A program made the translations under genes and the position numbers. A DNA stretch of 64,000 nt from Alteromonas sp. CI.11.F.A3. Its GTDB lineage: Bacteria > Pseudomonadota > Gammaproteobacteria > Enterobacterales > Alteromonadaceae. Positions within the stretch are counted from its first letter, which is position 1. The number at the start of each line of letters is the position of its first letter. Positions 34,732 to 43,856 of the stretch are shown piece by piece. The stretch is from contig NZ_CP136708.1 in the NCBI RefSeq assembly GCF_032925565.1, forward strand, positions 3,534,001 through 3,598,000. Direction: 5' to 3'. Under the pieces are notes generated by a model. It worked only from the letters and a program-made list of their open reading frames with translations. It was not told the origin of the DNA and did not search any database.

Positions 34732-36288
34732 CTACATTTTTATTGATGCTTTATTTATACCGTACTCACGTAATTTATTCGCAATCGCGGTATGACTTAA
34801 TCCCAACTTTCTCGCCAATTGACGAGTACTAGGGTAGAAAGGATAAAGCCGCTTCAGTAAATCTTTTTCAAATTTCTTCACTTCATCGTCTAACGTACCT
34901 TCAAAGTTTTCGTCAATAAAGGTCACACTAGGAGCACAACTAGGAAGCTGGATATCTTCTTTGGTTATTTCCTTGCCGTCTAGCAAAGACAGCGCTCTGA
35001 ACAACGCATTTTGCAACTGACGGACATTGCCCGGCCAAGGATATTGTTGCAGAAAATCAACGCAGGACTTACTCAATTTAGCCGGCCTACGGCCTAACTT
35101 TGTGCTGTGCTGCGCAATAAAGGATTCTGCTAGAGGTACAATATCGTGGCGGCGTTCTTTTAACGATGGCATCACTAAGCTCAGAACATTTAAGCGGTAA
35201 TATAATTCTTTTCGAAAACGCCCTTCTTCTACTAGTTGCCCTAGGTCGCGACAAGTAGTGCAAATGAATCGAACATCTACCGTAACAGGTTCTGCATCGC
35301 CTACTCGCCTAAACTCGCCATCTTCCAATACCCGGAGCAGTTTAGCTTGTAGCTGAGAACTCATATCTGCAATTTCATCAAGCAGCAGCGTACCGCCTCT
35401 CGCTTGTTCTAGCAGCCCTTCTTTAGCATTCGGTTGATTGAAAGCACCTTGTGCGTAACCAAATAATTCGGTTTCCGCCACACTGTCAGGTAGTGATGCA
35501 CAATTGAGCGCTAAAAAAGCCCCCTCACTGCGGCGACTTGATTGATGACACGCGCGGGCAATCATTTCTTTACCTGTGCCTGTTTCACCGAAAATAAGCA
35601 CTGGTGCATCAAGATCAGCAATACGCTTAGCTTCACTTACTACGCGTTTCATGGCCTGAGATTCCACTACGAATCTATCAAAGCTGTCAGTGGGAGATTG
35701 ATGAAACACACTAAACTGTTGGCCTAAGCGCATTTCCGATTTTAAAATGACCACTGCTCCGGCCATAATAATGTTGTTGTCACCGTCAGGTACTGTGATG
35801 GGTAACATGTCAGCTACATAGTCTTGTTGGATAAACTTTACTTTAGAAGACTGAGCTCGAGGCAGCTTGCCATCCATCCAGCGAGTGAAGTTAAAGCCCT
35901 TCACTACTTCACCTATTTCTACGCCTTCAACATCGTGGGCACTTTGTTCTAACCCAGAGGTTACCGCTTCATTGCACAATAAGATTTGTCCACGAGCATC
36001 AATGGAAAATACCGGATCGGGAAGCGTGCGCAGTATGGCAGAAAGCTGGGTTTTCTCTCTTTCACTTGGCATAAAATGCGTAGTTTTCACATCAGAAATA
36101 CCGTCAATGCGACGAATTTTCGGCATTAAATGCTGGAAGTCTGCAAATTCAATATTGGGAAAATTAAGAAAAATTTTACCTGTCTCATCAATCTCAATAC
36201 CTCTTAGATCGATTTCATGGGTAACGAGGATATCCAACACATCTTGAGTAATACCCAGTCTGTCCTGACAACTGATTTCTAATCGCAT
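34732..36288 (-). CDS. tyrR: Aromatic amino acid regulator TyrR
   Basis: A 518-residue regulator with the TyrR order: N-terminal ACT domain (about 1-70, RLEISCQDRLGITQDVLDIL), PAS domain (about 80-190), a sigma-54-type AAA domain with Walker A GETGTGKE (about 234-241), and a C-terminal Fis-type helix-turn-helix (QLARKLGLSHTAIANKLREY). The usual sigma-54 contact motif GAFTGA is replaced by GAFNQP (281-286), as expected for TyrR, which acts on sigma-70 promoters. It binds tyrosine, phenylalanine or tryptophan and controls aromatic amino acid genes. A TyrR box overlaps its promoter, suggesting autoregulation, and phhA lies just upstream. Confidence 0.95.
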   Translation of the reverse strand: MRLEISCQDRLGITQDVLDILVTHEIDLRGIEIDETGKIFLNFPNIEFADFQHLMPKIRRIDGISDVKTTHFMPSEREKTQLSAILRTLPDPVFSIDARGQILLCNEAVTSGLEQSAHDVEGVEIGEVVKGFNFTRWMDGKLPRAQSSKVKFIQQDYVADMLPITVPDGDNNIIMAGAVVILKSEMRLGQQFSVFHQSPTDSFDRFVVESQAMKRVVSEAKRIADLDAPVLIFGETGTGKEMIARACHQSSRRSEGAFLALNCASLPDSVAETELFGYAQGAFNQPNAKEGLLEQARGGTLLLDEIADMSSQLQAKLLRVLEDGEFRRVGDAEPVTVDVRFICTTCRDLGQLVEEGRFRKELYYRLNVLSLVMPSLKERRHDIVPLAESFIAQHSTKLGRRPAKLSKSCVDFLQQYPWPGNVRQLQNALFRALSLLDGKEITKEDIQLPSCAPSVTFIDENFEGTLDDEVKKFEKDLLKRLYPFYPSTRQLARKLGLSHTAIANKLREYGINKASIKM

Positions 36289-36308
36289 GGGTGTGACTTC
36301 ACATCTCT

Positions 36309-36326
36309 TGTAAACTTATATGTACA
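36309..36326. promoter_or_regulatory. TyrR box upstream of tyrR
   Basis: TGTAAA-N6-TGTACA matches the TyrR consensus TGTAAA-N6-TTTACA at 11 of 12 positions. It is about 20 bases before the tyrR start and would allow autoregulation. Confidence 0.7.
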
Positions 36327-36468
36327 CAATATCACACTTTTACAAAAAGATAACAAGTTAATTATGTCAAATTATCACCTTGGAAGACTGGTATTTAAAG
36401 CGGTTCCGCGCAACGTGAGGTGTGAAAACGTTTCCCCCAAACACGCCACGCTGTAACATAATGTTAAC

Positions 36469-37287
36469 TTAAGCCTGCTTTTTGGCGTCAAATAAGGCCG
36501 GATATAGCCCAAGCCCTTTCGCTTTATTCACTAGGCTCATAATATCCATATCAGCCAACTCGAACAGATAATCAAAGTCAGGAAGTACGTAATACAAGGG
36601 CTGCATGATATCAATTCTATAGGGTGTGCGTAACGCATCTGTCGCTGTAAGCGGTTTTCTGATTGCCTCGTTGCTATCTAATGCATAAAGCGTTTCACCC
36701 GGGGAAGACAATATACCACCGCCATAAATTTCCAGTTTTTCTGGGTTTGCTTTACTTCGAACTAACCCAAACTCAACCGTGAACCAATAAAGTCGTGCTA
36801 GATAGATTCGGTCTTCTTTGCTCGCCGCTAAGCCGAGTTTTCCGTAGGTATGAGTAAAGTGCGCGAAAGCAGGATTCGTTAGCAAAGGACAATGACCGAA
36901 AACCTCATGAAAAATATCCGGCTCTTGTAGGTAATCAAATTCATCTTTCGAGCGAATGAAGGTTGCAACAGGAAATTGCTTGTTGGCTAATAATCTAAAA
37001 AATTCACCAAAATTGATGAGGGCGGGAACTTCGGCGGTTTTCCACCCGGTTTGTGCTAACAGTACTTTATCGATATCCGGTAGCTGAGGGATGCGATCAT
37101 CAGGCAGTGCCAGTAACGACAACCCTTCCATATATTGTTCGCAGGCCCGGGTTTTCAATAACGGAAGTTGCCTCGCGTACAAGGCTGCCCAGATTTGATT
37201 TTCTTCTTCTGACCAGCTTATAACGCCTTTGCTGTCTGAGGTTTTTGATTGATAAACGCTAGATTTTGCCATAACTACTTTCGACAT
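36469..37287 (-). CDS. phhA: Phenylalanine 4-monooxygenase
   Basis: A 272-residue pterin-dependent aromatic amino acid hydroxylase that converts phenylalanine to tyrosine. The iron ligands are H127 and H132 in DIFHEVFGHCPLL and E172 in YWFTVEFGL. Length is normal for the bacterial single-domain enzyme. The pterin recycling partner PhhB (carbinolamine dehydratase) is not next to it here. It is upstream of tyrR on the same strand with about 180 bases between, and a weak TyrR-box-like site lies before it, consistent with TyrR-controlled feeding of phenylalanine into the tyrosine pathway. Confidence 0.95.
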   Translation of the reverse strand: MSKVVMAKSSVYQSKTSDSKGVISWSEEENQIWAALYARQLPLLKTRACEQYMEGLSLLALPDDRIPQLPDIDKVLLAQTGWKTAEVPALINFGEFFRLLANKQFPVATFIRSKDEFDYLQEPDIFHEVFGHCPLLTNPAFAHFTHTYGKLGLAASKEDRIYLARLYWFTVEFGLVRSKANPEKLEIYGGGILSSPGETLYALDSNEAIRKPLTATDALRTPYRIDIMQPLYYVLPDFDYLFELADMDIMSLVNKAKGLGLYPALFDAKKQA

Positions 37288-37371
37288 ATTCAGTGACTGA
37301 CTTCTGCCAAATAGTCTAATGAAAAGCGCGCTAACAGGAAGTGTTTACCTATTCTTGTTACGCGGCCAAGC

Positions 37372-37389
37372 CGTAACAACTTATTTACA
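37372..37389 (-). promoter_or_regulatory. Possible TyrR box upstream of phhA
   Basis: On the minus strand TGTAAA-N6-GTTACG fits the TyrR consensus in 10 of 12 positions, 85 bases before the phhA start. It is a weak match and depends on the role of TyrR in phhA control known from other bacteria. Confidence 0.35.
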
Positions 37390-37419
37390 AACACACTTAA
37401 CTCGATGCTTTACATATAA

Positions 37420-37447
37420 AAAACCGCTCTTAAAAAAGAGCGGTTTT
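37420..37447. terminator. Terminator downstream of pspC
   Basis: AAAACCGCTCTT and AAGAGCGGTTTT form a long perfect stem with a short A-rich loop. T-runs on both strands make it a good terminator for the minus-strand psp operon. Confidence 0.88.
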
Positions 37448-37493
37448 GGTTTTATCGGGGAGTTGCTAGCGAATGTGTTTCAAAGACACTTAA

Positions 37494-37946
37494 CTATAAT
37501 CTACTGATTTCTCGGTTAAGCTCAAATTCTCTTGAGGTCACATACGTTTCCATCTTGCGTAGTCGTATTTCAGATTTTTGAAAGCGATTACGAATATCGT
37601 GAAAAGCCTGTTTAGGTGGCTCACCAGCCTGCCAAACTTTGGTTTTCACTTCGACCTTATGACGACTATTGCTTGATGGAGAACTTGTGTTTTTCCATCC
37701 CTTGCCGCGACTTTGATGTACAGTGGTTTGTTCTTCTGGAGCGTCACCTAAAGGCTTCTTATCCAAAATGAACCAGCCCGCTATGTAAGCAACAAACATG
37801 AATGGACCCGCAAGTAAGAAAAAGCCTGTCACCGCTAGAATTCGCACCAACCATGTTTCTAAACCAAAGTAGTGCGCAATTCCTGAACATACACCCGCTA
37901 TTCTTGCGTTGTCTGTATCTCGGTATAACTGCTTGCCGTTTCTCAT
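37494..37946 (-). CDS. pspC: Phage shock protein C (PspC)
   Basis: A 150-residue inner-membrane protein with a PspC domain: cytoplasmic KQLYRDTDNARIAGVCSGIAHYFG, a long hydrophobic span LVRILAVTGFFLLAGPFMFVAYIAGW, and a C-terminal basic tail with a helix. It senses membrane stress with PspB and releases PspF from PspA. The tail is somewhat longer than in E. coli (119 residues in total). The ATG at 37946 has a GGAGG eight bases before it and overlaps the pspB stop (ATGA). Confidence 0.92.
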   Translation of the reverse strand: MRNGKQLYRDTDNARIAGVCSGIAHYFGLETWLVRILAVTGFFLLAGPFMFVAYIAGWFILDKKPLGDAPEEQTTVHQSRGKGWKNTSSPSSNSRHKVEVKTKVWQAGEPPKQAFHDIRNRFQKSEIRLRKMETYVTSREFELNREISRL

Positions 37947-38182
37947 GCGCGATTCCTCCACTCTGGAGCTTCGCTATCTAAAATAGCTTCAAGGGTTTGA
38001 ATTCTGTCACTCATTTTTTCAGCTTGTTCAGCAAGTGATTGTAGTGAAGCTTGTTCTTCAACACTCAAACCTTGATTAACTTGTTTTTTACTTCGGTAAT
38101 GCAAAATTAACCAAATCGGCGCCACAAAAATCATAAAGATGACTAAGGGCATTACCAACATTGCAATGATACCTTCATCCAT
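37943..38182 (-). CDS. pspB: Phage shock protein B (PspB)
   Basis: A 79-residue protein with one N-terminal membrane span (AMLVMPLVIFMIFVAPIWLIL) followed by a leucine-zipper-like cytoplasmic helix (SVEEQASLQSLAEQAEKMSDR). This is the standard PspB layout. PspB and PspC form the membrane sensor of the Psp response. The upstream GGAGG eight bases before the ATG at 38182 decides the start, rejecting a TTG five codons earlier. It lies about 85 bases after pspA. Confidence 0.92.
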   Translation of the reverse strand: MDEGIIAMLVMPLVIFMIFVAPIWLILHYRSKKQVNQGLSVEEQASLQSLAEQAEKMSDRIQTLEAILDSEAPEWRNRA

Positions 38183-38267
38183 TGTAAATACCTCCAATAA
38201 ACCCCGATTAGCCTGCCTAGTGCACTAACACTAAAAATCTAATGCTTCAGCAGGCTACCTATAATTA

Positions 38268-38951
38268 TTATTCTGATGTTGAAGATGAACTTGTGTCACC
38301 TTTCACTCTTGCTTTAAGCGCAGCTAGCTCTTCGTCTATCTTATCGCCAGTTTCTAATTCTGCAAATTCATCATTTAAGGTTTTCTTACCTAGGTCGTAA
38401 GCATCTACCTGCGACTCTAAATCGTCAATCTTACGCTCGTATTGTTCAAAGCGCCCCATTGCTGAATCTACTTTTGTGCTATCTAACGTGCGTTTCACTT
38501 CTAAGCGTGAACTCGCTGTTTTCTGACGCATAATAATCGTTTTTTGACGACTCTTCGCATCAGCTAGCTTGTCTTGAAGCTGACCAATTTCATCCTGAAG
38601 CTTGCTAATTTGCTGTTCAACAACCGTTAGCTCGTTATTCAATGTTTCAGCAGCTTCTGCTGATTTCTTTTTTTCTTGCAATGCTGCGCGGGCTAAATCA
38701 TCACGGTCTTTACTTAATGCAAGTTCCGCTTTCGCCTGCCAATCGTTAGCGTCTGCTTCATATTTATTAATTTGGCTTACAATTTCCTTTTTGTTCGCCA
38801 AAGTTTTAGCCGATGCTGAGCGCACCTCTACTAATGTGTCTTCCATTTCCTGAATAATCAACCGGACCATTTTCTCCGGATCTTCCGCTTTATCTAAAAG
38901 CGCATTAATATTCGAATTCACAATGTCAGTGAAACGCGAGAAGATACCCAT
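38268..38951 (-). CDS. pspA: Phage shock protein A (PspA)
   Basis: A 227-residue PspA/IM30 protein. The amphipathic N-terminal helix MGIFSRFTDIVNSNINALLDK binds damaged membrane, and the rest is a long coiled coil (AEDPEKMVRLIIQEMEDTL, KLADAKSRQKTIIMRQKTASS). It stabilises the inner membrane and inhibits PspF when stress is absent. The frame extends to 38987, but the ATG at 38951 has GAGG upstream and starts the known N-terminus. The sigma-54 promoter upstream and the divergent pspF gene complete the usual psp locus. Confidence 0.96.
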   Translation of the reverse strand: MGIFSRFTDIVNSNINALLDKAEDPEKMVRLIIQEMEDTLVEVRSASAKTLANKKEIVSQINKYEADANDWQAKAELALSKDRDDLARAALQEKKKSAEAAETLNNELTVVEQQISKLQDEIGQLQDKLADAKSRQKTIIMRQKTASSRLEVKRTLDSTKVDSAMGRFEQYERKIDDLESQVDAYDLGKKTLNDEFAELETGDKIDEELAALKARVKGDTSSSSTSE

Positions 38952-39008
38952 AATAATTACCTCATAGTCGAAAACTGGTTGTACCAAGATAAACTTGTAA
39001 TAAGACTA

Positions 39009-39024
39009 TTCAATATGCTTGCCA
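39009..39024 (-). promoter_or_regulatory. Sigma-54 promoter of pspA
   Basis: On the minus strand TGGCAAG-N4-TTGAA matches the -24/-12 consensus TGGCACG-N4-TTGCW except at two positions, one of which is the -12 C. The spacing is correct and it ends about 57 bases before the pspA ATG. PspF upstream is the expected activator. Confidence 0.75.
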
Positions 39025-39150
39025 GTTTTTCAAATTACCCTAACTTGATAATTTTAAAAGATATTCGTTTAGTTTAAATAATGCTCGAACAACAAGTTTT
39101 TTTACTCTACACTATTAATTGGTCGAAATGACTAATATTTGAGGGATTTA

Positions 39151-40320
39151 ATGAGTAGGTATCGTCAGCAGGATAATTTGCTAGGCCAAGCGAATAGTTT
39201 TTTAGAAGTGCTTGAGCAAATTTCACAAATAGCACCACTAGATAAACCCGTATTGGTTATTGGTGAGCGCGGAACCGGTAAAGAGCTTATTGCAGCACGT
39301 TTACACTTTCTGTCTAAGCGCTGGGATCAAAATTACGTCAAACTCAATTGTGCCGCACTTAACGAAAGCTTATTGGAAAGTGAGTTATTTGGTTATGAAG
39401 CAGGCGCATTTACTGGCGCAGCAAAACGCCGAGAAGGACGTTTTGAGATTGCCCACAATGGCACCTTGTTTCTTGATGAGCTGGCGAACACGTCTGGTTT
39501 AATCCAAGAAAAGTTATTGCGGGTAGTGGAATACGGCGAATTTGAACGGGTAGGCGGTAATAAAACCGTTAAAACCGATGTACGCTTGGTAGCGGCTACA
39601 AATGAAGATTTACCTGCATTGGCTGACGCGGGCGAATTTCGTGCTGACTTACTCGACAGGCTCGCTTTCGATGTTATTACCATCCCTCCTTTAAGAGAGC
39701 GACGTGATGATATCATGATGCTTGCTGAGAACTTTGCCATTAGCATGGCAAGAGAAATGGAAATGGAGCTTTTTAGCGGCTTTACTGAAAAAGCAAAACG
39801 CACCTTGCTTGATTATGATTGGCCAGGGAATATTCGAGAGCTTAAAAACGTGGTTGAACGTGCGGTTTATAGAACGAACAACCCACATTTGCCCGTACAC
39901 GATATTGTTCTAGACCCGTTTGAATCTTTATTTAGACCCACCTCTCGTATCAAAACAAACGACAGAACCTCGAGTACGTCTGAAGCCGAGTCGACGTTAG
40001 CTTCCAATACAGTGCCGTCCAATACAGTAGCGGCCAATGTAGAGAACATCGCTAAAAATAACGCCAACAATAGTGAAGCTGCTGCGAATTCACCCTCGGC
40101 GGTGTTACCCTCGTTAAAACCCGATACGGTAGAATACCCAATTGATTTAAAAGACCGCTCTCAGCAATACGAAATTGATATGATTAAGCAAGCGTTATCC
40201 GACAGCCAATTCAACCAGAAAAAGACTGCTGAGAAACTTAGTCTCACTTATCATCAACTTCGAGGTTATCTAAAAAAATACAACCTGTTAGACTCTTCAC
40301 CTGAATCGATGGAGTGCTAA
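39151..40320 (+). CDS. pspF: Psp operon transcriptional activator PspF
   Basis: A sigma-54 activator of 389 residues without a regulatory receiver domain, as for PspF. Walker A GERGTGKE (38-45), the sigma-54 contact GAFTGA (85-90) and Walker B LFLDELAN are present, with a C-terminal Fis-type helix-turn-helix (QKKTAEKLSLTYHQLRGYLKKY). It is longer than E. coli PspF (325) because a roughly 70-residue Thr/Asn/Ser-rich linker sits between the AAA and DNA-binding parts. The ATG at 39151 has GAGGGA upstream; an earlier TTG is rejected. It is divergent from pspA and leads into the sap genes. Confidence 0.95.
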   Translation: MSRYRQQDNLLGQANSFLEVLEQISQIAPLDKPVLVIGERGTGKELIAARLHFLSKRWDQNYVKLNCAALNESLLESELFGYEAGAFTGAAKRREGRFEIAHNGTLFLDELANTSGLIQEKLLRVVEYGEFERVGGNKTVKTDVRLVAATNEDLPALADAGEFRADLLDRLAFDVITIPPLRERRDDIMMLAENFAISMAREMEMELFSGFTEKAKRTLLDYDWPGNIRELKNVVERAVYRTNNPHLPVHDIVLDPFESLFRPTSRIKTNDRTSSTSEAESTLASNTVPSNTVAANVENIAKNNANNSEAAANSPSAVLPSLKPDTVEYPIDLKDRSQQYEIDMIKQALSDSQFNQKKTAEKLSLTYHQLRGYLKKYNLLDSSPESMEC

Positions 40321-40324
40321 CTAA

Positions 40325-41947
40325 ATGCCCGTAAAACCGCTTTTTTATGCTGCCTTTACTGTTGTTATGGTAATGCTGGTAGCTGCCTGTTCAAAACAAG
40401 ATGAACATGCATTTTATAATAGCGGTTTAGTGTATTGCTCTGAAAGCAACCCCGTTACCTTTAACCCTCAGTTAGATACGTCTAGCACCACAACCGATGC
40501 GTCATCGCATCAATTGTATGACAGATTGCTAGATTTCGATCCAGATTCTGGCCGTATTATACCTAGTGTGGCCAGTAGCTGGTTAGTGTCTGATGATGGC
40601 TTAACCTACACTTTTCAACTGAGAAAAGACGTAGAGTTTCATACCACCAGCTATTTCACCCCTAGCCGAAATTTCAATGCTGATGATGTCATTTTTAGCA
40701 TTGATAGATGGCGACTTACCTCGCACCCATACCATTACGTGTCTGGCGGGCGTTACCCGTATTTTGAAAGTTTGGGGCTTGCTCAAAATATCGCTTCAGT
40801 TGAGCGGTTAAATGGATACCGAGTAGAGATAAATTTAAAACGTCGAGACAGTTCTTTTTTAGCTAACTTAGCTACTGACTTTTCGGTGATGTTGTCACAA
40901 GAGTACGGTGAAGCGTTGTTACAACAAGGCTTGCCCAATCGAATTGACCAATACCCTATTGGTACAGGCCCATTCAAATTCGAAAACTACCGTAAAGATC
41001 ACTACATTCGCTACCAGCGTCACCAAACCTATTGGGGTGAACAAGATAATGCTGAACGCTTAATTTATGACATCACGCCGAAGAGCTCATTACGTTTGGC
41101 TAAGCTAATGACTGGTGAATGTGACGCTACGGCTTTTCCTGCCCAAACGGAATTGGAAATTATCCGTTCCCGTGACGATTTATTACTGGCTGAAAAGCCA
41201 GGTTTGAATGTAGGCTTTTGGGCATTTAATACCCAGCGTCCTCCGTTCGACAACCCTGATGTTAGGCGTGCACTAGCCGCGGCTATCGACAAAAACACCT
41301 TATTAGAAGCGGTCTACTTCGACAGTGCTACCCGCGCAAAAACACTGCTACCCGCCGCTAGCTGGGCCTTTCAAAATGATGCAGATGATACAGCTTACAA
41401 TCCTGTGCTAGCGAGAAAGCTACTTGAAAATGCGGGCGTGGAGCCTGGGTTTACTATGACCATATGGGCTATGCCCATTGAACGTGCTTATAATCCTAAT
41501 GCCGCTAAGATGGCAGAGCTTATTCAACGATATTTACGTGAGGTGGGCGTAACTGCCACTATAGTTAGCTACGACTGGGCTACATTTAGACGTCACTTGC
41601 AAGAGGGGCTTCATGATTCGGTCTTAATAGGCTGGTCTGCCGATAATGGCGATCCTGATAACTTTTATCGACCATTGCTTAGTTGTGGCGCCATTCCCTC
41701 TGGTACTAATCGCGCGATGTGGTGTGATAGCGATTATGACGAACTTTTAGATAAAGCTTTGCAAACAGAAGATCTTGAAGCACGTCGCTTAATCTATCAA
41801 CAAGTGAATAGACTTCTGTACGAACGGTTGCCATTGGTGCCTATTGCTCACGCATATCGTTATCAAGCCTATAGAAATGAACTTGAGGGCATGACCATTA
41901 ACCCCTTTGGCGGCGTTAGATTTGGCGGAGTAGGTAAATCACTGTGA
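40325..41947 (+). CDS. sapA: SapA-like peptide-binding lipoprotein of an ABC importer
   Basis: A 540-residue solute-binding protein of the Opp/Dpp family (SBP_bac_5). The N-terminus is a lipoprotein signal with lipobox LVAACS. The family signature YDRLLDFDPDSGRIIPSVASSW and the typical NPDVRRALAAAIDKNTLLEAVYF segment are present. In enterics SapA binds antimicrobial peptides, heme or putrescine-related ligands; the ligand here is unknown. It starts four bases after the pspF stop and overlaps sapB by four bases, so pspF-sapABCDF is one transcription unit. Confidence 0.9.
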   Translation: MPVKPLFYAAFTVVMVMLVAACSKQDEHAFYNSGLVYCSESNPVTFNPQLDTSSTTTDASSHQLYDRLLDFDPDSGRIIPSVASSWLVSDDGLTYTFQLRKDVEFHTTSYFTPSRNFNADDVIFSIDRWRLTSHPYHYVSGGRYPYFESLGLAQNIASVERLNGYRVEINLKRRDSSFLANLATDFSVMLSQEYGEALLQQGLPNRIDQYPIGTGPFKFENYRKDHYIRYQRHQTYWGEQDNAERLIYDITPKSSLRLAKLMTGECDATAFPAQTELEIIRSRDDLLLAEKPGLNVGFWAFNTQRPPFDNPDVRRALAAAIDKNTLLEAVYFDSATRAKTLLPAASWAFQNDADDTAYNPVLARKLLENAGVEPGFTMTIWAMPIERAYNPNAAKMAELIQRYLREVGVTATIVSYDWATFRRHLQEGLHDSVLIGWSADNGDPDNFYRPLLSCGAIPSGTNRAMWCDSDYDELLDKALQTEDLEARRLIYQQVNRLLYERLPLVPIAHAYRYQAYRNELEGMTINPFGGVRFGGVGKSL

Positions 41948-42975
41948 TTCAAATATTATCGCGATACGGTGTGTTATTTATCTTAACCCTTTTGGTATTA
42001 ACCGCCATGTCATTCTCGTTGGTGTATCTGTTTCCCGGTGATGTACTAGAAAACCTTACCGGCATTGTGCCGCAGAATGAGATTCAGCGTGAGGCGCTTA
42101 TGCGCCAATTTCGCCTAGACCAACCCTATATAGTACAGTTTTTTTACTATTTATCGTCGTTACTACAAGGTGATTGGGGTTACAGCCTAGCGTCAGGATT
42201 GCCCCTTCGAGAAGAAATTGGCATCGCCATGCCCGCCACTATCGAGCTAAGCACTTATGCGATGCTGATGGCGCTTTTCATTGGCATCCCATTGGGATAT
42301 TACGCAGGGCTGAAAAGTTACTCTACTACCGACCACACCATTAATGCTTTAAGCATTACCACCTATTCGTTTCCTGTTTTTTGGTTGGCACTTATTCTAA
42401 TCCTGTTTTTTAGCTTACACCTTGATATTGCGCCTTTGTCGGGTCGGATTAGTTTATTGTTCGATATTGAACCCGTTACCGGCTTCGTGCTTATTGATAT
42501 TATGCTGGCAGAGGGTATTGACCATGGGCTAGCCTACCGTGATGCTATTTCACATCTTGCATTGCCTACGCTGGCAATTGGGGCAATAACAACCGCTTCA
42601 ATGGTGCGAATTACGCGTCGCTCGGTTATTGATGTTATTCACCGCCCGTATATTGTGGCTGCGCGCTCTAGAGGTGTGTCTGAATGGCAGATTTTCTTTA
42701 GGCATGTATTACGTAACGCGTTGCTGCCTATTTTGCCTTTAATGGCAATCCAAATTACCACGCTCATCACCAATGCCATGATAGTAGAAACCTTATTTTC
42801 ATGGCCAGGGATTGGTAGCTGGTTAATTCAAGCAATTTATCAACGAGACTTCCCTGCGCTTCGAGTAGGAATGTTGGCGGTATCAACCCTCGTTATTACG
42901 TTAACTATTATGGTCGACTTGTTTAATCGCATTATCGATCCTAGCCGAGAAAAGTACGAACGTGCCACAGTTTAG
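41944..42975 (+). CDS. sapB: SapB-like ABC transporter permease
   Basis: A 343-residue inner-membrane permease of the OppB/DppB type. It has six or so spans, with the EAA loop in the segment YIVAARSRGVSEWQIFFRHVLRNALLP, which contacts the ATPase. The N-terminal half has the usual FPGDVLENLTG and LRQFRLDQPYIVQFFYYL-like motifs. It partners SapC. The gene overlaps sapA by four bases and sapC by 14 bases. Confidence 0.92.
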   Translation: MIQILSRYGVLFILTLLVLTAMSFSLVYLFPGDVLENLTGIVPQNEIQREALMRQFRLDQPYIVQFFYYLSSLLQGDWGYSLASGLPLREEIGIAMPATIELSTYAMLMALFIGIPLGYYAGLKSYSTTDHTINALSITTYSFPVFWLALILILFFSLHLDIAPLSGRISLLFDIEPVTGFVLIDIMLAEGIDHGLAYRDAISHLALPTLAIGAITTASMVRITRRSVIDVIHRPYIVAARSRGVSEWQIFFRHVLRNALLPILPLMAIQITTLITNAMIVETLFSWPGIGSWLIQAIYQRDFPALRVGMLAVSTLVITLTIMVDLFNRIIDPSREKYERATV

Positions 42976-43855
42976 TTTATACGAAGAGGAGTTTCATCCA
43001 TCTCCCTGGCAACGCACTTGGGCAGCTTTCCGTGGCAGCCACATTGCCATTGTTGGTCTTATTTTGCTTGGCTTCTTTATCATCTTTTCGCTGTTCGCAC
43101 CGGTGGTGTCGCCCTACAACCCTGCGGAACAGAATATCGATGCGTTACTTATTCCCCCTAGTTGGGAAAGCAGCGGCTCAATAACCCATTTATTTGGCAC
43201 CGATCCCCTCGGCCGAGATGTTTTCTCTCGTATTATTTACGGCTGTCGCACTACGTTAGGATCTGGATTTCTAATGGTAGTGCTAGCCATGCTGATTGGC
43301 GTAAGCATAGGTACATTTGCAGGCATGCTGCGGGGCGTGCGTTCAAGTATTGTGAACCACTTACTGGATGCTTTAATGGCTATTCCAACCCTGTTGATTG
43401 CTATTATTATCGTGGCGATTCTTGGAACAGGGTTGGTCAATAGCATGTGGGCTATTACCCTTGCGCTCATTCCACAGTTTGTTCACCGCACGCGCACATT
43501 TGTTCGCGCTGAAATGAAAAAAGAATACATTATGGCGTCGAAATTAGACGGCGCAAATAGATGGCACTTGTTCGTGCATTCTATTCTTCCTAACATGACA
43601 GAAATGCTTGTGGTACAAGGTACTGTGGCACTATCGATTGCGGTGATTGATGTATCTGCACTAGGCTTTTTAAACTTAGGGGCACAATCACCACTTGCCG
43701 AGCTTGGGGCTATTTTGGGCGATGGTCTTGATGTGGCCTACCTAGCACCTTGGAATGTGGCATTGCCTGGCATTGCCATTTTTTTATTGGTGTTGTCGAT
43801 AAATATTGTGGGGGACGGCCTTCGTTCTGCACTCAGAAAAAGAGTGAGCCACTAA
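42962..43855 (+). CDS. sapC: SapC-like ABC transporter permease
   Basis: A 297-residue OppC/DppC-type permease. The N-terminal cytoplasmic segment (SPWQRTWAAFRGSHIAIVG) is typical, then the FGTDPLGRDVFSRIIYG motif and an EAA-type loop in YIMASKLDGANRWHLFVHSILPN. It forms the membrane channel with SapB. It overlaps sapB by 14 bases and ends one base before sapD. Confidence 0.92.
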   Translation: MPQFSLYEEEFHPSPWQRTWAAFRGSHIAIVGLILLGFFIIFSLFAPVVSPYNPAEQNIDALLIPPSWESSGSITHLFGTDPLGRDVFSRIIYGCRTTLGSGFLMVVLAMLIGVSIGTFAGMLRGVRSSIVNHLLDALMAIPTLLIAIIIVAILGTGLVNSMWAITLALIPQFVHRTRTFVRAEMKKEYIMASKLDGANRWHLFVHSILPNMTEMLVVQGTVALSIAVIDVSALGFLNLGAQSPLAELGAILGDGLDVAYLAPWNVALPGIAIFLLVLSINIVGDGLRSALRKRVSH

Positions 43856-43856
43856 T

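Noticed and set aside
37319..37507. 62-codon plus-strand frame between phhA and pspC
   Set aside because: It includes the pspC terminator and has no start signals or family match.
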